DNA of 64,000 bases. Source: Omphiscola glabra. Lineage: Eukaryota > Mollusca > Gastropoda > Lymnaeidae. Positions 12,701 through 24,050 of the stretch are shown here, one piece after another. The stretch lies in contig OZ024811.1 of NCBI GenBank assembly GCA_964017045.1, positions 11,933,818 to 11,997,817 of the forward strand, in the 5' to 3' direction. Positions within the stretch are counted from its first letter, which is position 1, and each line of letters opens with the position of its first letter. Position numbers and translations under genes: made by a program. Under the pieces are notes generated by a model, which worked only from the letters and a program-made list of their open reading frames with translations, had not been told where the DNA came from and made no database searches.

Positions 12701-12995
12701 ATTAAATAACGTCTTATACGACATTTGCGCCATTAAAATTATATAATTGTGACTCTTCCGTATAAAAATTCTTAAAATCGTATTCATATAACCTGCAGTG
12801 GGTCTCATAAACATGCTTTGTGCCGCTTTTGATTACAAGTTAATGACTCAAATTTTGTGAAATTAAAAATTGTGAGTGAAATAGAATAACTGTTAAGGTG
12901 TTGTTCAACTGACCTTCCAGTAATGGACTCCCTTCTGTAGTTGCTTCTACTGTTACCGACATGATGCACAACAAAATCGTTGATGCCAGTGTCAT
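9728..12995 (-). CDS. Small type I membrane protein, four exons seen, unrecognised family
   Basis: Exons, in transcript order, are 12914-12995, 11881-12208, 9990-10103 and 9728-9791, and all junction phases agree (1/1, 1/1, 1/1, then phase 2 or a stop). The product has a hydrophobic signal peptide (MTLASTILLCIMSVTVEA), an extracellular domain of about 110 residues with six cysteines, a transmembrane helix (NVAIAVSCILGCFLLGVFAV) and a basic stop-transfer KRCR leading into a short cytoplasmic tail. I do not recognise the extracellular domain. Its cysteine pattern and secreted topology suggest a disulphide-bonded receptor or surface protein, which is inference. Introns carry minisatellites at 10.6-11.7 kb and a MITE at 12408. 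The last exon ends 45 bp from the Helentron array, so any further exons lie beyond about 9 kb of repeats. Confidence 0.65.
9990..10103 (-). CDS. Membrane-protein gene, exon 3: transmembrane segment
   Basis: Acceptor TTCCTCCCTAG|AG at 10103 and donor GCAG|GTCAAG at 9990; 114 nt, phase 1 to phase 1. It encodes EESTPETDVYKN, about 22 hydrophobic residues, then VKRCRAG. The acidic/polar to hydrophobic to basic order indicates a single-pass type I orientation. Confidence 0.7.
10600..11255. repeat. Minisatellite, 34-bp period, about 19 copies
   Basis: Unit GCATATGGGTTGGACTGGTT followed by CTATCTGTGGGTGG (34 bp). Because 34 is not a multiple of 3, all three plus frames read through the array as Trp/Gly-rich peptides. 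These frames are artefacts. The array lies in the intron between exons 2 and 3 of the minus-strand gene. Confidence 0.9.
11345..11715. repeat. Minisatellite, about 42-bp period
   Basis: Unit GAGGCTCGTCCATTGCTCTA then TGTTGCCATAGAGTGCCGCCAA. The first copies (11362, 11404, 11446) are spaced 42 bp apart and later copies degrade. Intronic. Confidence 0.85.
11881..12208 (-). CDS. Membrane-protein gene, exon 2: six-cysteine extracellular domain
   Basis: Acceptor TTTTCTCAG|CTGTATTC at 12208 and donor TTG|GTAAGT at 11881; phase 1 in, phase 1 out, 328 nt. The encoded segment starts AVFVVKDYTT, contains KVTCPGTQEDD and a cysteine cluster FPCEVDESCQDGIPSYC, a second YCGY, and a final MCQY. It is the only sizeable folded-looking domain of this product, with no similarity I can name. 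Confidence 0.7.
12408..12582. mobile_element. hAT-type MITE (CAGTGGTTCTCAA termini)
   Basis: Starts CAGTGGTTCTCAA and ends GGTTGAGAACCGCTG, an imperfect terminal inverted repeat typical of hAT non-autonomous elements. The flanking octamers ATCGAGGG and GTCTAGTG match at 5 of 8 bases, consistent with an old 8-bp target duplication. It lies in intron 1 of the minus-strand membrane-protein gene. Confidence 0.75.
12914..12995 (-). CDS. Membrane-protein gene, exon 1: start codon and signal peptide
   Basis: The ATG at 12995-12993 sits in the context AAGACAATGA. It is followed by a typical signal peptide (Met, hydrophobic core of Ile/Leu/Cys/Met/Val, then VEA as a likely cleavage site) and the mature start TTEGSPLLEG. 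The exon ends G|GTCAGT at 12914, phase 1. No other in-frame upstream start was needed. Confidence 0.7.
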
Positions 12996-13059
12996 TGTCT
13001 TCCCTCCAGTGAATCTTTAAAGAGAATCATAAAAAAATTAAGCAAAGTAAGCCAAAGAT

Positions 13060-13640
13060 GTGTTATTCAACGCAATGTGAGTCATAATGAGGTAAGTCGT
13101 ACCAATATAAGTCACAACACTATAAGTCATAACAATTTCAGTCATAACAATGTACCTAATAACAATGTAAGTCATAACAATGTGAGTCATAATGAGATAA
13201 GTCATACCAATGTAAGCCATACCATTATAATTCATACCAATGTAAGCCATAGCAATGTAAGTCATAACAATGTAAGTTATAACAACGCAAGTCATAACAA
13301 TGTAAGTTATAACAATGTCAGTCATAACAATGTAAGTCAAAACATTTAAGTCATAACAATATCAGTCACAGCAATGTACATAGGAACAATGTCACTCAGA
13401 ATAATGTAAGTCATAGCAATGTAAGTCATTACAATGTAAGTCATAACAATTTAAGTCATAACAAAGTAAGTCATAACAATGTGAGTCATAACAATATCAG
13501 CCACAGCAATGTACATAGGAACAATGTCACTCAGAATAATGTAAGTCATAGCAATGTCAGTCATAACAATGTACCTAATAACAATGTAAGTCGTAACAAT
13601 GTGAGTCCTATAGCAATACAATTCATAGCTAAGCGAGTCA
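13060..13640. repeat. Minisatellite, 15-bp period (AATGTAAGTCATAAC)
   Basis: Many copies of a 15-bp unit with substitutions. 15 is a multiple of 3, so both strands show repeat-only open frames (Ser-His-Asn on plus, Met-Thr-Tyr-Ile on minus) that are not genes. Confidence 0.9.
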
Positions 13641-13729
13641 TAGTAATCTGAGTCGAGCCAATGTAATTAATATCCATATTACACTGATAATGTCCTTCAA
13701 ACAATATCAGTTGTAGACGTGAAAGTATT

Positions 13730-14095
13730 ACAGTCAATGTAGGGACAGTCAATGTATGTCCTACCACAGTATTGAAAGTAAATGTAGGTCATAGAGCAGT
13801 ATGGAAAGTAGATGCATGCCATATCACTGTATGGAAAGTAAATGTATGTCATAGCACTGTATGGAAAGTAAATGTGTATGCTATAACACTGTATGGAAAG
13901 CAAACGTATGTCATAACACTGTATGGGAACTAAATGTACGTCCTGGCACTGTATGGAAAGTAAATGTGTATGCTATAACACTGTATGGAAAGCAAACGTA
14001 TGTCATAACACTGTATGGGAACTAAATGTACGTCCTGGCACTGTATGGAAAGGAAATGTGTGTCATAACACTGAATTGAAAGTTATAGCTATGTA
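13730..14095. repeat. Minisatellite, about 38-bp units with a 94-bp higher duplication
   Basis: Units contain CACTGTATGGAAAGTAAATG. A block starting AAATGTGTATGCTATAACAC at about 13870 is repeated almost exactly at about 13964, showing recent local duplication within the array. Confidence 0.85.
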
Positions 14096-14124
14096 TGTAA
14101 CGTTGTGTTATTTATATCAATGTA

Positions 14125-14600
14125 AGTCACAGAAGGTATATGTCATTGTAAGTAATATCAACGTTATTTATAGCATTGTAAGTCAATGCAATATAAGTCA
14201 AAGCAATGTAAGTGAAAGCAATGTAAGTCAAAGCAATGTAAGTCAAAATAATGTAAGTCAAAGCAATGTAAGTCATGTCGGGTTAGTTCTAGTAATATAA
14301 ACCACATCGTATGGGTTTCTGCAATGTAAGTCACTTCGTGTAATTTAAAGCTTTTAAGTCATTTTGTGTAAGCTATAGCAATGTGGGTTACCTCGTGTAA
14401 GCTATAGCAATGTGGGTTACCTCGTAAGATATAGCAATGTGGTTACCTCGCGTAAGTTACAGCAATGTGGGTTACCTCGTGTACGTTATATCAATTTGGG
14501 CTACCTCGCGTAAGCTATAGCAATGTGTTTACCTTGTGTAAGGTATAGCGAAATAAGTTACGTCGTACGAGATATTGTAATGTAAGTCACACAAGTTAGG
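14125..14600. repeat. Degenerate short tandem repeats (AATGTAAGTCAAAGC; about 30-bp GTTACCTCGTGTAAGCTATA)
   Basis: First a 15-bp series related to the 13.1-kb array (14150-14300), then a 28-30 bp series around TGGGTTACCTCGTGTAAGCT (14365-14560). Confidence 0.8.
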
Positions 14601-14696
14601 CCATTAAAATGTAAGTCTTTTCAATATAATTTATTGTATTATGAGTCAAAGCAAGACAGTTCAATGCAATGTTAGTTATACCAATATAAGTCATCT

Positions 14697-15253
14697 ATAT
14701 AAATTTTATCGACTACGAAAAGACCTTTAATAGCCTGGGCCGACAAACTTTGAGGAAACTTCTCCGGCATCAGGGTGTACTAAGAAAACTAATCAGGATC
14801 TTTCAGAGTTGTTAGGAAGAAATGGCATGCCATGCAGGCGGTACACGAAGGTAGACTCACAGATGACTTTTGTAAGTTGTAACAACAGTCAGACAAGGAG
14901 TCTCTTGTGCCCTTACCTATTCATTATTACCATTGACAGGATAATGGAGCAAGAAATGCAGGAAAATACCAAAGAAGTATCCGCCATTTCAGAACAGCTC
15001 GGACTCAGTATAAATAAAAAGCTAATCGAAGATGATGAAGGTAGATTTCGCCAATCAATAGCATATCTCTCTGGCTGGAAATGCACTGGAAGAAAGGGAG
15101 TCCTTCACATACGTAGGCAGCACCATTGACACAAATGGTGGATCCGAGGCGGATGTCAGGGCAAGAATTGGAAAAGCTATGTCAGCATTTGTGACATTAA
15201 AGAAAATATTGGAGTCAAATGAGCTGACTCTGCAAACCAAAGTCAGAATTTAG
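14697..15253 (+). pseudogene. Dead non-LTR reverse transcriptase fragment (RTE-like)
   Basis: Plus-strand pieces in several frames match the usual order of RTE-type reverse transcriptases: an IDYEKTFNSLGRQTLRKLL motif (14706-14770), a VRQGxxxSPxLF-like palm region (about 14880-14935), IxxIDRIM (14925-14950), EQLGLSINKK (about 14995-15020) and ESFTYVGSTIDTNGG followed by DVRARIGKAMSAF (15095-15200). Internal stops and frame changes interrupt it, and I find no FADD catalytic box; the stretch that should carry it is missing between IMEQ and EMQEN. It has no 5' endonuclease part. Family placement is by motif recall only. Confidence 0.75.
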
Positions 15254-16345
15254 TTGACACAGTGTAAGTCACACTTTGTAAGTCACAAAATAATACAAGT
15301 CATCGAAAAATACGTTATCGCACTAAAATTGTGTCATATTAATGTTAGTCTCGCCCTGGAAGTCATAACATTGTTGGTCATAGCATTGTAAGTTAAAATT
15401 ATGTAATCTTTTAAATTCTATATATTAGGAAATGAAAGTGAAATCAGTGTAGATCAAAGCAATTTCAATCAAACATATGTAAGTCACGCAAAGTAAGTCA
15501 CGGGGGCGTAATTCATATCAATGTAATTAGAATAATTTAAGATAGATCTTAGCAATGTAAGATAATAATGTAAGTCATTGCAATGTGGTGTTTTTTATAA
15601 CTCTCATACATTTTCTTAAATTTCCGAAACGGGAAAGTGAGAGATTTGCGTAATAAGTCCCAGCTCCGCAATTTTTATAATGAACATGTTTTGTTGTTTT
15701 ATGCGTTTCCCATTTAAACCACAAATAGTTTGAAAAACGATGCTGACATTTTAAACAAAATGAATAAATTCTGCATTTCGTTTTTTTATAAATAGTTTTC
15801 TAGTTAAATGTAAAATCACAGATAAGTTAGTGAGAGTACTCCACGAGAATGTTTGGCGTACGATAAGGGCATTGAAGAAACATCATTAGATCAATTCTGA
15901 AACTAACCTTTTTTAATGAATTAAACATAAATTTACCCTTCCATATCCACGGTGAAGAATAACGTGTTTGTCTCTGCTGGGATTTCTTGACCGTCTCTCG
16001 TTTCCGCGCAGGGTACGTCGGGTAGAGTACGGCATTAAACAATGGAGGTGCTTACGTCAGAGATTAGGCACGCCCCCCGGTGTTCAAACAGGGGACACCA
16101 CCCGCAGTTTTAGAAAAACAGGGGGAGACAAGAAGCAGGGACCTATCAAGTGGTTTTATCTGATTTTTTTTTTATTCATCCAAGTTTTGATTAACTCTTC
16201 TGTGTAAGGGGAAACGAAAGAAAAAAAAGGGCCTGGTGCTGATTGTTTACACTTTCTTTCAGTCTTGTTAGAAATATGGAAGAAATTAGTGAAATGTCGT
16301 TTATATGACAACTTTTAAAAATATGTTTTTACACACGATCGTACA
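15254..16345. other. Non-coding, scattered GTAAGTCA repeat words
   Basis: Loose continuation of the AATGTAAGTCA repeat up to about 15585, then unique AT-rich sequence. The stretch 15960-16110 is richer in CG, but I see no convincing exon. Confidence 0.5.
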
Positions 16346-16362
16346 CTTACACACGCGCTTGC

Positions 16363-16740
16363 ATACACACACACACACACACACACACTCTCTCTCTCTC
16401 TTTCTTTCCCCTCCTCTCTCTCCCTCTCTCTTCCTCTCTCTCCCTATCTCTCTCTCAATATCTCTATCTCCCTCTTCATCTCTGTCTCCCTCTTTCTCTC
16501 TCCCTATCTCTTTTTCTCTCGTCCCGACTTCTCTCTCTTGCCCTCTCTCTCTCTCCCACCCCCTTTCTCTCCCTCTCTCTCTCTCATTCAGGATAAGTTG
16601 GACTCTCTCACAGACACACACACTCTCTCTGTCATTCAGTATAAGTGGGACTCTCTCACAGGCACACACACACACTCTCTCTCTCTTTTCTCTCATTCTC
16701 TCTCTCTCTCTCTCTCTCTCAGGCACACACACACACACAT
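16363..16740. repeat. Compound microsatellite (CA)n(CT)n
   Basis: Starts with (CA)n, then more than 200 bp of CT-rich tract, and ends in CT/CA blocks. Long open frames on both strands through it (Ser/Leu-rich on plus, Arg/Glu-rich on minus) are compositional. Confidence 0.95.
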
Positions 16741-16744
16741 ACAT

Positions 16745-18286
16745 GAGTATGTAATTTTGTGCATGCTAATTAAATCAGTAATTTATAATAGTTCAATACA
16801 ATATTTTATCATTGTAATTCTTCTATTTGTTTGGCACCATGTTAAATGGAAACGACCGTGAAAATAAAAATAATAAAATAATTTGATGTTGTAACCCGAT
16901 CAAAACGTTGAAATGCTAGCAAAACTTGTGGAAAGTGTGAATTTGTTCTTACTTTTTTTACTAGTATTTTTTTTTTTTTTTTTTTTTTTTTGGCCCATAA
17001 TTTTACAGAATACTCCATTGCTTCAAATAAAACGACTACTAAATTATGATTGCATTTTAAATTTCGAACAAAATTCCATTCGACCTCAATTCCGTCGGAC
17101 AAAATGCTTTCAAACTAATTTCCTATCACCTTAATTTTCCCGCCCAAAGACAGCCGACATGTTCCGTGTCCTGGTCCACGCTAGAAATGACGTCGCTCAA
17201 ATAAAAAAAAAGAAGAAAAAAAGTTAAAGCCAGGGCTGGCGCCCCCTACCTGTCACTAACCACGCGAACATTTGAATATCCCCGCCGTCCCCCACCCACT
17301 CCCGCCCGCGAAACCACCTGTCTGACAGAAACACTGCAGACAATCAATACTATAATGGCGGCCAGCTCTTCAACACAGTTGTTTAAATTTTTTTAAGCGT
17401 TGTTGACTCCCCCACCCCCCCCCCCTTACCCGAGTGAGGTAAAATGGGGGAAACACAACAAACCCGCGTCCTGTGATTGTTCTGTGCAATGTCTGAATCA
17501 CAAACGTCAACCCTTTTCTTGCTCTGTCTGTCTGTGTCGTGCGTCCATAAAGTCTACGCTCACACCTTACGGACACTTGGAGCACAACCCGCCTAACTGC
17601 CACAAGAAGACTACCTGCTTGTTTCCCGACATGAAAGAGCGCCCGTTGATTTATTGTCTCTGCACATGGTTAAAGCTTTCTTGTTTTAAATTTACGTCTC
17701 AATGCAGACGACTTAAGTGCACAACACGTGTACTGGACGACTGACAGGCGTATTAACTTAAAAGGACAGGGGGTGTTTTCTCTTTAACAAAAGGTCAATA
17801 CGGTTAATTACTTTCGCATAAAATCACGTTTGGCCGTTCGTGTCGTCTTCTCTTGATGACGATCCCATGTTTTGTATACGGGCAGTAAACGAACAGGGCC
17901 TGGCCTGTTTGTGTGTAAAACGTACCCGTTAAATATACATCTCATTATTCAAGCTATTGGAAGATCAGGGTGTTCACCCGTTATCGGTCGCAGTGTCTCC
18001 CTGAGATCTCCCCCAGGAATAACGAAACTAAACAAAAGTAAAAAAAAAAATTTTTTGTGGAATCCAGTCCGATGACGTTTAAGACTAAAACGGCTGGTGG
18101 CCAAAATAGCGATAAATTGTTTTATGACATCGGTCAATGCAGACGAAGTAAGTGCACTTCTTTCCCCCGTTTCGTTTATCCCGAGAGATTGGGGTAAAAT
18201 GGAAATATCTGGGGATCCAGGGGGTGAAATAAACTCTATATAGAAAATATGCTATTTACTTAATTCAGCTATGAATGAGTGGGTTT
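16745..18286. other. Unique sequence with a locally CG-richer part, no gene supported
   Basis: It holds a poly-T run (about 16966-16991) and a stretch from 17130 to 17640 with more CG dinucleotides than its surroundings. An ATGGCGGCCAGC start-like context occurs at 17355 but the frame stops after 13 codons. A cysteine-rich plus frame of 114 codons (17400-17744) has no recognisable domain. A promoter or first exon is possible but unproven. Confidence 0.35.
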
Positions 18287-18477
18287 CAGAGGCGTAACTA
18301 AGGATGGGGTAAGGGGGACAGATGTCCCTGGGTGCCAGACTAATTAAGGGCGCCAAAATATGGTTTTTATATTATCTTATTGATGAAAATAATTGATTTG
18401 AGAGTTGCAAAAAAGAAAGGGAGGCTCTTTAAAATGAATCTTGTCCCCGGGCACCAAACACTCTAGCTACGCCTCTG
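18287..18477. mobile_element. hAT-type MITE (CAGAGGCGTAACTA termini)
   Basis: 191 bp from CAGAGGCGTAACTA to TAGCTACGCCTCTG, forming terminal inverted repeats. It is flanked by GTGGGTTT and GTTGGTTT, an 8-bp target duplication with one mismatch. It belongs to the CAGTGGCGTAG family also seen at 37954, 40742 and 60181. Confidence 0.85.
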
Positions 18478-18964
18478 GTTGGTTTTTAAGGATTGTTTAA
18501 TTAAAACGAAAGAAAAAGACACTATGTTGTTGAAAGGCTGTTCTCTTGATTCTAGTTTCTTTTTACTCTGCTTAGACCTAAATATAGATAACTGGCTAAA
18601 TGTATGCTTGATTAAACCAGAACTCTGTTATAACAGCCTGTTGGATTCAAAGCTTTAAGTAAAAGTTGTTTTTTTAAATTATTATTTACATTTTGCACAT
18701 TTTACTTTCGAATCCGTTACGAGCTATTTACAAGTAACATATTCGAACAACTTAGACATGGGCAACGTTTTGTATACAAATAAAATAATAACATTTTAAA
18801 ACCATCTGTCAATATATTGTATATATTATCTATATTATTATGTATTACTAAGTGGGGTTAGAAGGTAAAAAAAAAATAAAAGAATAACGGAACTTCTCAA
18901 CCTTACACCGGCCACAGACAAGTGGGCTCACGATCTCAACCCTACACCGGCCACAAAAAGTCGA

Positions 18965-19185
18965 AACGACCGGCGGTGAAAGAACGAGGTGGTGAAACGA
19001 TTTTTTTGGGGGGAGGGGGGGGGTGCGAAACGAACGACGACCGACGGTGAAATGACTGGCGGCGAAACGATCGGCGGTGAAACGACCGGCGGCGAAACGA
19101 CCGGCAGCGAAACGATTGGCTGCGAAACGGCCGGCCGCGAAACGACCGGCGGCGAAACGACCGGCGGCGAAACGATCGACGTCAG
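18965..19185. repeat. Minisatellite, 15-bp period (GGCGGCGAAACGACC)
   Basis: CG-rich repeat with a frame-preserving 15-bp unit, interrupted by a G-run at 19008-19022. The open frames here (Gly-Glu-Thr on plus, Val-Ser-Pro-Pro on minus) are repeat artefacts. Confidence 0.85.
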
Positions 19186-19276
19186 CAAATTGCCACGTGG
19201 GGATTCATTATCTGTGTATCTGTGTGATGGGACAAAGAGAGAAAGTCAGCCCATCTGTCTGGGAAAAGGGGGGGGG

Positions 19277-19365
19277 GGCAGAATGTTAAGAAGGTGAGCC
19301 CACTTGTCTGGGGCCGGCGTAATGTTAAGAAGGTGAGCCCACTTGTCTGGGTCGACGTAAGGTTG
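19277..19365. repeat. Short tandem duplication (AATGTTAAGAAGGTGAGCCC)
   Basis: The word AATGTTAAGAAGGTGAGCCC plus ACTTGTCTGGG occurs twice in tandem, with a related AGCCCATCTGTCTGGG just before. Confidence 0.8.
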
Positions 19366-19384
19366 ACCAGCAACAAGGGACTAG

Positions 19385-20357
19385 CAAGAAGTTACCAGCT
19401 ACAAGTGACCCGGAACAAGTGATCAGCAAGAAGTGACCAGCAGAAAGTGACCAGCAACATGTCACCAGCAACAAGTCACCAGCAACATGTCACCAGCAAC
19501 ATGTCACCAGCAACATGTCACCAGCAACCAGTCACCAGCAACCAGTCACCAGCAACCAGTCACCAGCAACAAGTCACCAGCAACAAGTCACCAGCAACAA
19601 GTCACCAGCAGCATGTCACCAGCAACAAGTCACCAGCAACATTTCACCAGCAACCAGTCACCAGCAACAAGTCACCAGCAACAAGTCACCAGCAACAAGT
19701 CACCAGCAACAAGTCACCAGCAACAAGTCACCAGCAACCAGTCACCAGCAACATGTCACCAGCAACAAATCACCAGCAACATGTCACCAGCAACAAGTCA
19801 CCAGCAACATGTCACCAGCAACAAGTCACCAGCAACATGTCACCAGCAACATGTCACCAGCAACAAGTCACCAGCAGCATATCACCAGCAACAAGTCACC
19901 AGCAGCATATCACCAGCAACAAGTCACCAGCAACAAGTCACCAGCAACAAGTCACCAGCAACAAGTCACCAGCAGCATATCACAAGCAACAAGTCACCAG
20001 CAACAAATCACCAGCAACAAGTCACCAGCAACAAGTCACCAGCAACAAGTCACCAGCAGCATATCACCAGCAACAAGTCACCAGCAACCAGTCACCAGCA
20101 GCATATCACCAGCAACAAGTCACCAGCAACAAGTCACCAGCAACAAGTCACCAGCAACAAGTCACCAGCAACATGTCACCAGCAACAAGTCACCAGCAAC
20201 AAGTCACCAGCAGCATATCACCAGCAACAAGTCACCAGCAACAAGTCACCAGCAACAAGTCACCAGCAACATGTCACCAGCAACATGTCACCAGCAAACA
20301 GTCACCAACAACCAGTCACCAGCAACCAGTCACCAGCAACATGTCACCAGCAACAAT
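19385..20357. repeat. Minisatellite, 14-bp period (CACCAGCAACAAGT), roughly 65-70 copies
   Basis: Nearly perfect 14-bp unit; variants ATG/CAG/AAG precede TCACC. Since 14 is not divisible by 3, the three plus frames cycle through the same 14-residue peptide and are all open for 280-350 codons. This frame-independence argues against coding. Confidence 0.95.
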
Positions 20358-20423
20358 TGATTCACATAGTGAAGTTGCACCCTGTTTAATTTTTTATTTT
20401 TTGTTCTTCTTTATGGGTTATGG

Positions 20424-20682
20424 CAGTGGTTCTCGTCTAATGGGTAATGACCCCACTGGGGTCCACCTGATGAAATATCAGGGATATCTTGAGAATTTCA
20501 GAATTTTTTGAGGTGGGGATTCGTGAAATGTGCATGTGTCCTATTTTGAATTGTTATGTTAAAATTTTAAATTATTATCATTCGAATGCTCTGACTAATT
20601 CTGATTGTTGCTAAACTACAGTTGTGGGTTGTCCCCAGTTGTTATAGAGGGGTCCCAGCCCTACAAAGTTTGGCAATCACTG
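20424..20682. mobile_element. hAT-like element (CAGTGGTTCTCGTCTAA start)
   Basis: Begins CAGTGGTTCTCGTC and ends GGCAATCACTG, with GACCCCACTGGGGTCC inside. Flanking octamers GGTTATGG and AGTTCGGG match at 5 of 8. Inverted-repeat similarity is weaker than at 12408 or 45072. Confidence 0.5.
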
Positions 20683-23600
20683 AGTTCGGGTTGTAATTAT
20701 TAAGCTGTTAGAGTTTCGAAGCCTTCAAATTTGATCACGAAGTGATCGCTACTGGTTCTCTACACACGGAGTTTTCCCCTTTTCCCCCATTGGGTAGATT
20801 ACAGAAAAAAAAAAAAAAACTTGTTTTGTGCGCGTCTAACACTTGGACCCGCTGGGTATTGTCTTCAAATAACAGGACCTGGAGCCGCTGTAAAACAGCA
20901 CAAGACCTGCAGCCGGCTCAACCCTCGTAAACACATGATCACGACAGCACCGCACCAGGGACGTCATCTATGTCGGGCGGGGTGGGGCATTAGCATTTCT
21001 CAGGTTTTATTTTCATTGCTTTGCACTGTGGCGCCTACAACTTAGCCGGAAGGGTGGGGTGCCGGAGGGAGTGTGGGGATGCACAATAAAAACATGAACG
21101 AAAAAATATATTTCTTTTTAATTAAAAGTGACTATATTTTGATATTCAAAAAGTTTTAAAAAATAATAATAACTGGTGCCGTTTGCCGATTACAATAAGC
21201 GCAACCTATGAAATATCGCCGTCTCTCGATATATTTGATGATCCGTGTATTTAAGGAAAATCTTGTTCGAGCATGCGGCACAACATACAGCCAACTCGGT
21301 GGCCCGCTAAGTATAGGGAAATATTCTTTATTCTTATTATTTTCTTAATAGCTCCACCCCCCCCCACGTCCTATTTTCTTTTGGCCCTCACAAGTTTTTC
21401 TTAAAGTATTGCGGCCCACCTTACATTTTGAGTTCTGCGGGCCTGTGTTAGGGTCATATTAAGGCACAGTTTACAACCAATTGTTTGTGTCTTATTATGG
21501 TACAGTTCACAGCGTGTCCGAAGTTTCAAATTCTAAGATTGGGGGGAAAACAAATCTTTGCTAAACAAAACCGCTCATTGACATTGAACAAATGTTGGCT
21601 GCCACAATAACAATGCCATCGCCACTGACAGGCCAGTAAAATATAGACGCGCGCGTTTAATATAGAATGCAGCAGGTAAAAAATAACCAAATTAAGCCAC
21701 TGTGACAGTAAACTAGTTCGTAACAATGTTATCAGCTGTTCTTTGATTGACTTTAGGGCATCATTGCCAACCCCGCTGTACCCGGTTAATTTTTTAGTTA
21801 GGATACATACAGGGTGGCCGAGAAAAAGGGATAAACATCTCTTACAATGTAATGTAGTCAAATCTACAGTTTTTAACTATGTGTAAATTTACTGACTTAA
21901 TTACTGGTATGTACCTATAATATAACTATATGATGTCATTATCATGACAATTTCCGGTTGCCATAAATGACAAAACATTATATAAATTCAATTTTAATAA
22001 ATAACCCTTTGCTATGAGATTATCTCAGTTTTTTGGGTCCACACTGTATATTTAATGTATATTTATTTGATTTGTGTTTGTTGTACCGCTAAATGGCATT
22101 TCCCTAAACGTTTGCATTTGTATCCTGTGTAACCATTATTAAAGATTAACCTATATATTGTTTTATGTACACACATTAATTGACATGAAAGCATTATCAC
22201 AGTCCCAACACTCTTATAATTTGAGTAAATTGCCCCTTGTGCAACCAGTCCTTTGGGCAACCACTTTCCTTAACTCTCGATATAGGCGATATATCAAAGC
22301 AAAGATATACTCAGTAGGCTCCCATTGGTCTACTGTTCAGCTTTTTTCACTTACGGATCATTTACTGCCTTCTTGGAAGCCGGTATTAACAGCGACAATT
22401 TGACGGGGAAAAAAACATCTTTTTGTGAAATTTTAAAGTAAAATTTTTGATTATGCTATTTATCATTATTTATCATTAGTATTTGTCGTGAATGAGTTGC
22501 TAACATTAAGATAAGGTTATGTAAAGGTTAAAATAGGCTGTAAACACTTGGAAATGTGTTAAATGCGATCGACAAGTCAGATTTCTTGCTGGTTGCGATT
22601 AGGGCTAATCACTGGTTGCGGGGCGGGCAGGTGGTTGCTGAAGGGGCTACTCAGACACCAGCATTTTTCCATATTATTATGCTAGTTATCTGCTAGAACA
22701 TCTCTAAACCGTGCCAAGTCAGTGAGTTCCCTTGGTGCCCTTTAAGCAACCACTAATTTTTTTTTTTTTTTTCAATTTGTAAAAAGTTGTGAGGAAAAGT
22801 TGACTCGTGGTTGAAGTCTTTGAAGAAATATTGGCAGCTTCTATATTCGTATGAAATCTTTTTTTTTCTAAGCCCCATGAGCTATAAAGAGATTTTTTTT
22901 CTCAAAACAATTGACAGAATTGATTGGCTGCGATAATGTATGCACAAGGAAGAACATGTACATAAGACGTTCAACTCTGACCGTTGAAGGGTAATCTTGT
23001 TTACGTATTACGAAACTAATTCGTTTCTTGAACCAGTTCGATGTAGTCAAGTTTCACGGTTCGAATTTTAAAAAAAAAACTATACAAATACAACAAATAA
23101 ATGGCATGAAAAGGAGAATTCGTTATACGCAAAGTCCTCTGGTTCAATTAATAATAATAATTTGTAAATATTACGCCATTAATGTTTCCCATGCCAATAA
23201 TCAAAAGGGGAGAACTTTGACCTGGGGATATAAACATTACAATGACTTATTGTTTTTAAAAAAGAGGGTTATTATTTTTATATGACACCGTTTTCATTTT
23301 TTAAAATTAAAATGGTCTCAAACTCTTAAGCAGTTGACCGTGCAAAGGGAGGGAGGTTGGGGGGGTGTCTTCAGACTTATATTCAACACGGTCCTGAGGT
23401 GATCTTTGTTGAAACGACCTGGGCCACTTACTACGAATTTAATCTCTTAAAGTTTTTAATGAGCCACATTCTAATTTCCAAAGTAAAAGACACCTAAATT
23501 TTTTTTTTCATTACTGGAATGTTTCAAACACTTGATAGTAGACATTTCTGAAGTATACGACTTAGTAACTAATAGTACAAGCTGTTACTCAAAAGGATTC

Positions 23601-23776
23601 TTGTTTATTTTCAATTTACTTTTCACGAAAATCCTCTCATCTACCAGAGAATCAAAATATAATATTGGCATATTGATGTGATGCTGTCCATTTTTGTTAT
23701 TGAAGAAATTGTGTAGGCCTTTATTGTTATTAGAAAACACATTCTTTTTCGCGTATATTTGCTTCACATGGTATTA
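20683..23776. other. Unique AT-rich sequence, no gene supported
   Basis: Contains short homopolymers and a hAT-like decayed stretch around 21350-21450 (GCGGCCCACC words). Open frames of 60-111 codons on both strands (for example 21526-21861 minus) show no domain, signal peptide or splice-consistent neighbours. Confidence 0.45.
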
Positions 23777-23849
23777 CCTGAAACCACGATATAGAGAGTA
23801 ATAACCTTGCAAAACTTTTTTTTTAAAACAAATCCTTCTTTTTTTAATA

Positions 23850-23911
<62 letters not shown>

Positions 23912-24050
23912 AGGGTTTGTTTAAAAAAAAAAAAAGTTTATTAAAAAAAAAAAAAAAAAAAAAAAAACAACCTGAAACCACGATATAGAAAGTAATAACC
24001 TTGCAAAACTTTTTTTTTTTTAAAACAAACCCTTCTTTTTTTAATACAAC
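23777..24050. repeat. Direct duplication separated by long poly-A and an inverted piece
   Basis: ACCTGAAACCACGATATAGA through TAATACAA occurs at about 23777-23852 and again at about 23970-24048. Between them are two poly-A runs and an inverted fragment (GAAGGGTTTGTTTAAAA at about 23910). It looks like template switching or polymerase slippage, and an assembly error is possible. Confidence 0.7.

Noticed and set aside
13038..13640. CRISPR-like or regularly interspaced repeats
   Set aside because: Units are contiguous without unique spacers; eukaryotic minisatellite.
16301..16754. Ser/Leu-rich and Arg/Glu-rich frames on both strands
   Set aside because: Compound CA/CT microsatellite.
17400..17744. 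114-codon Cys-containing plus frame in a CG-richer stretch
   Set aside because: No recognised domain, signal peptide or splice partners; starts in a poly-C tract. Kept only as a note.
19447..20511. Gln/Ser/Pro-rich plus frames up to 354 codons
   Set aside because: All three frames are open with the same peptide because of the 14-bp period.
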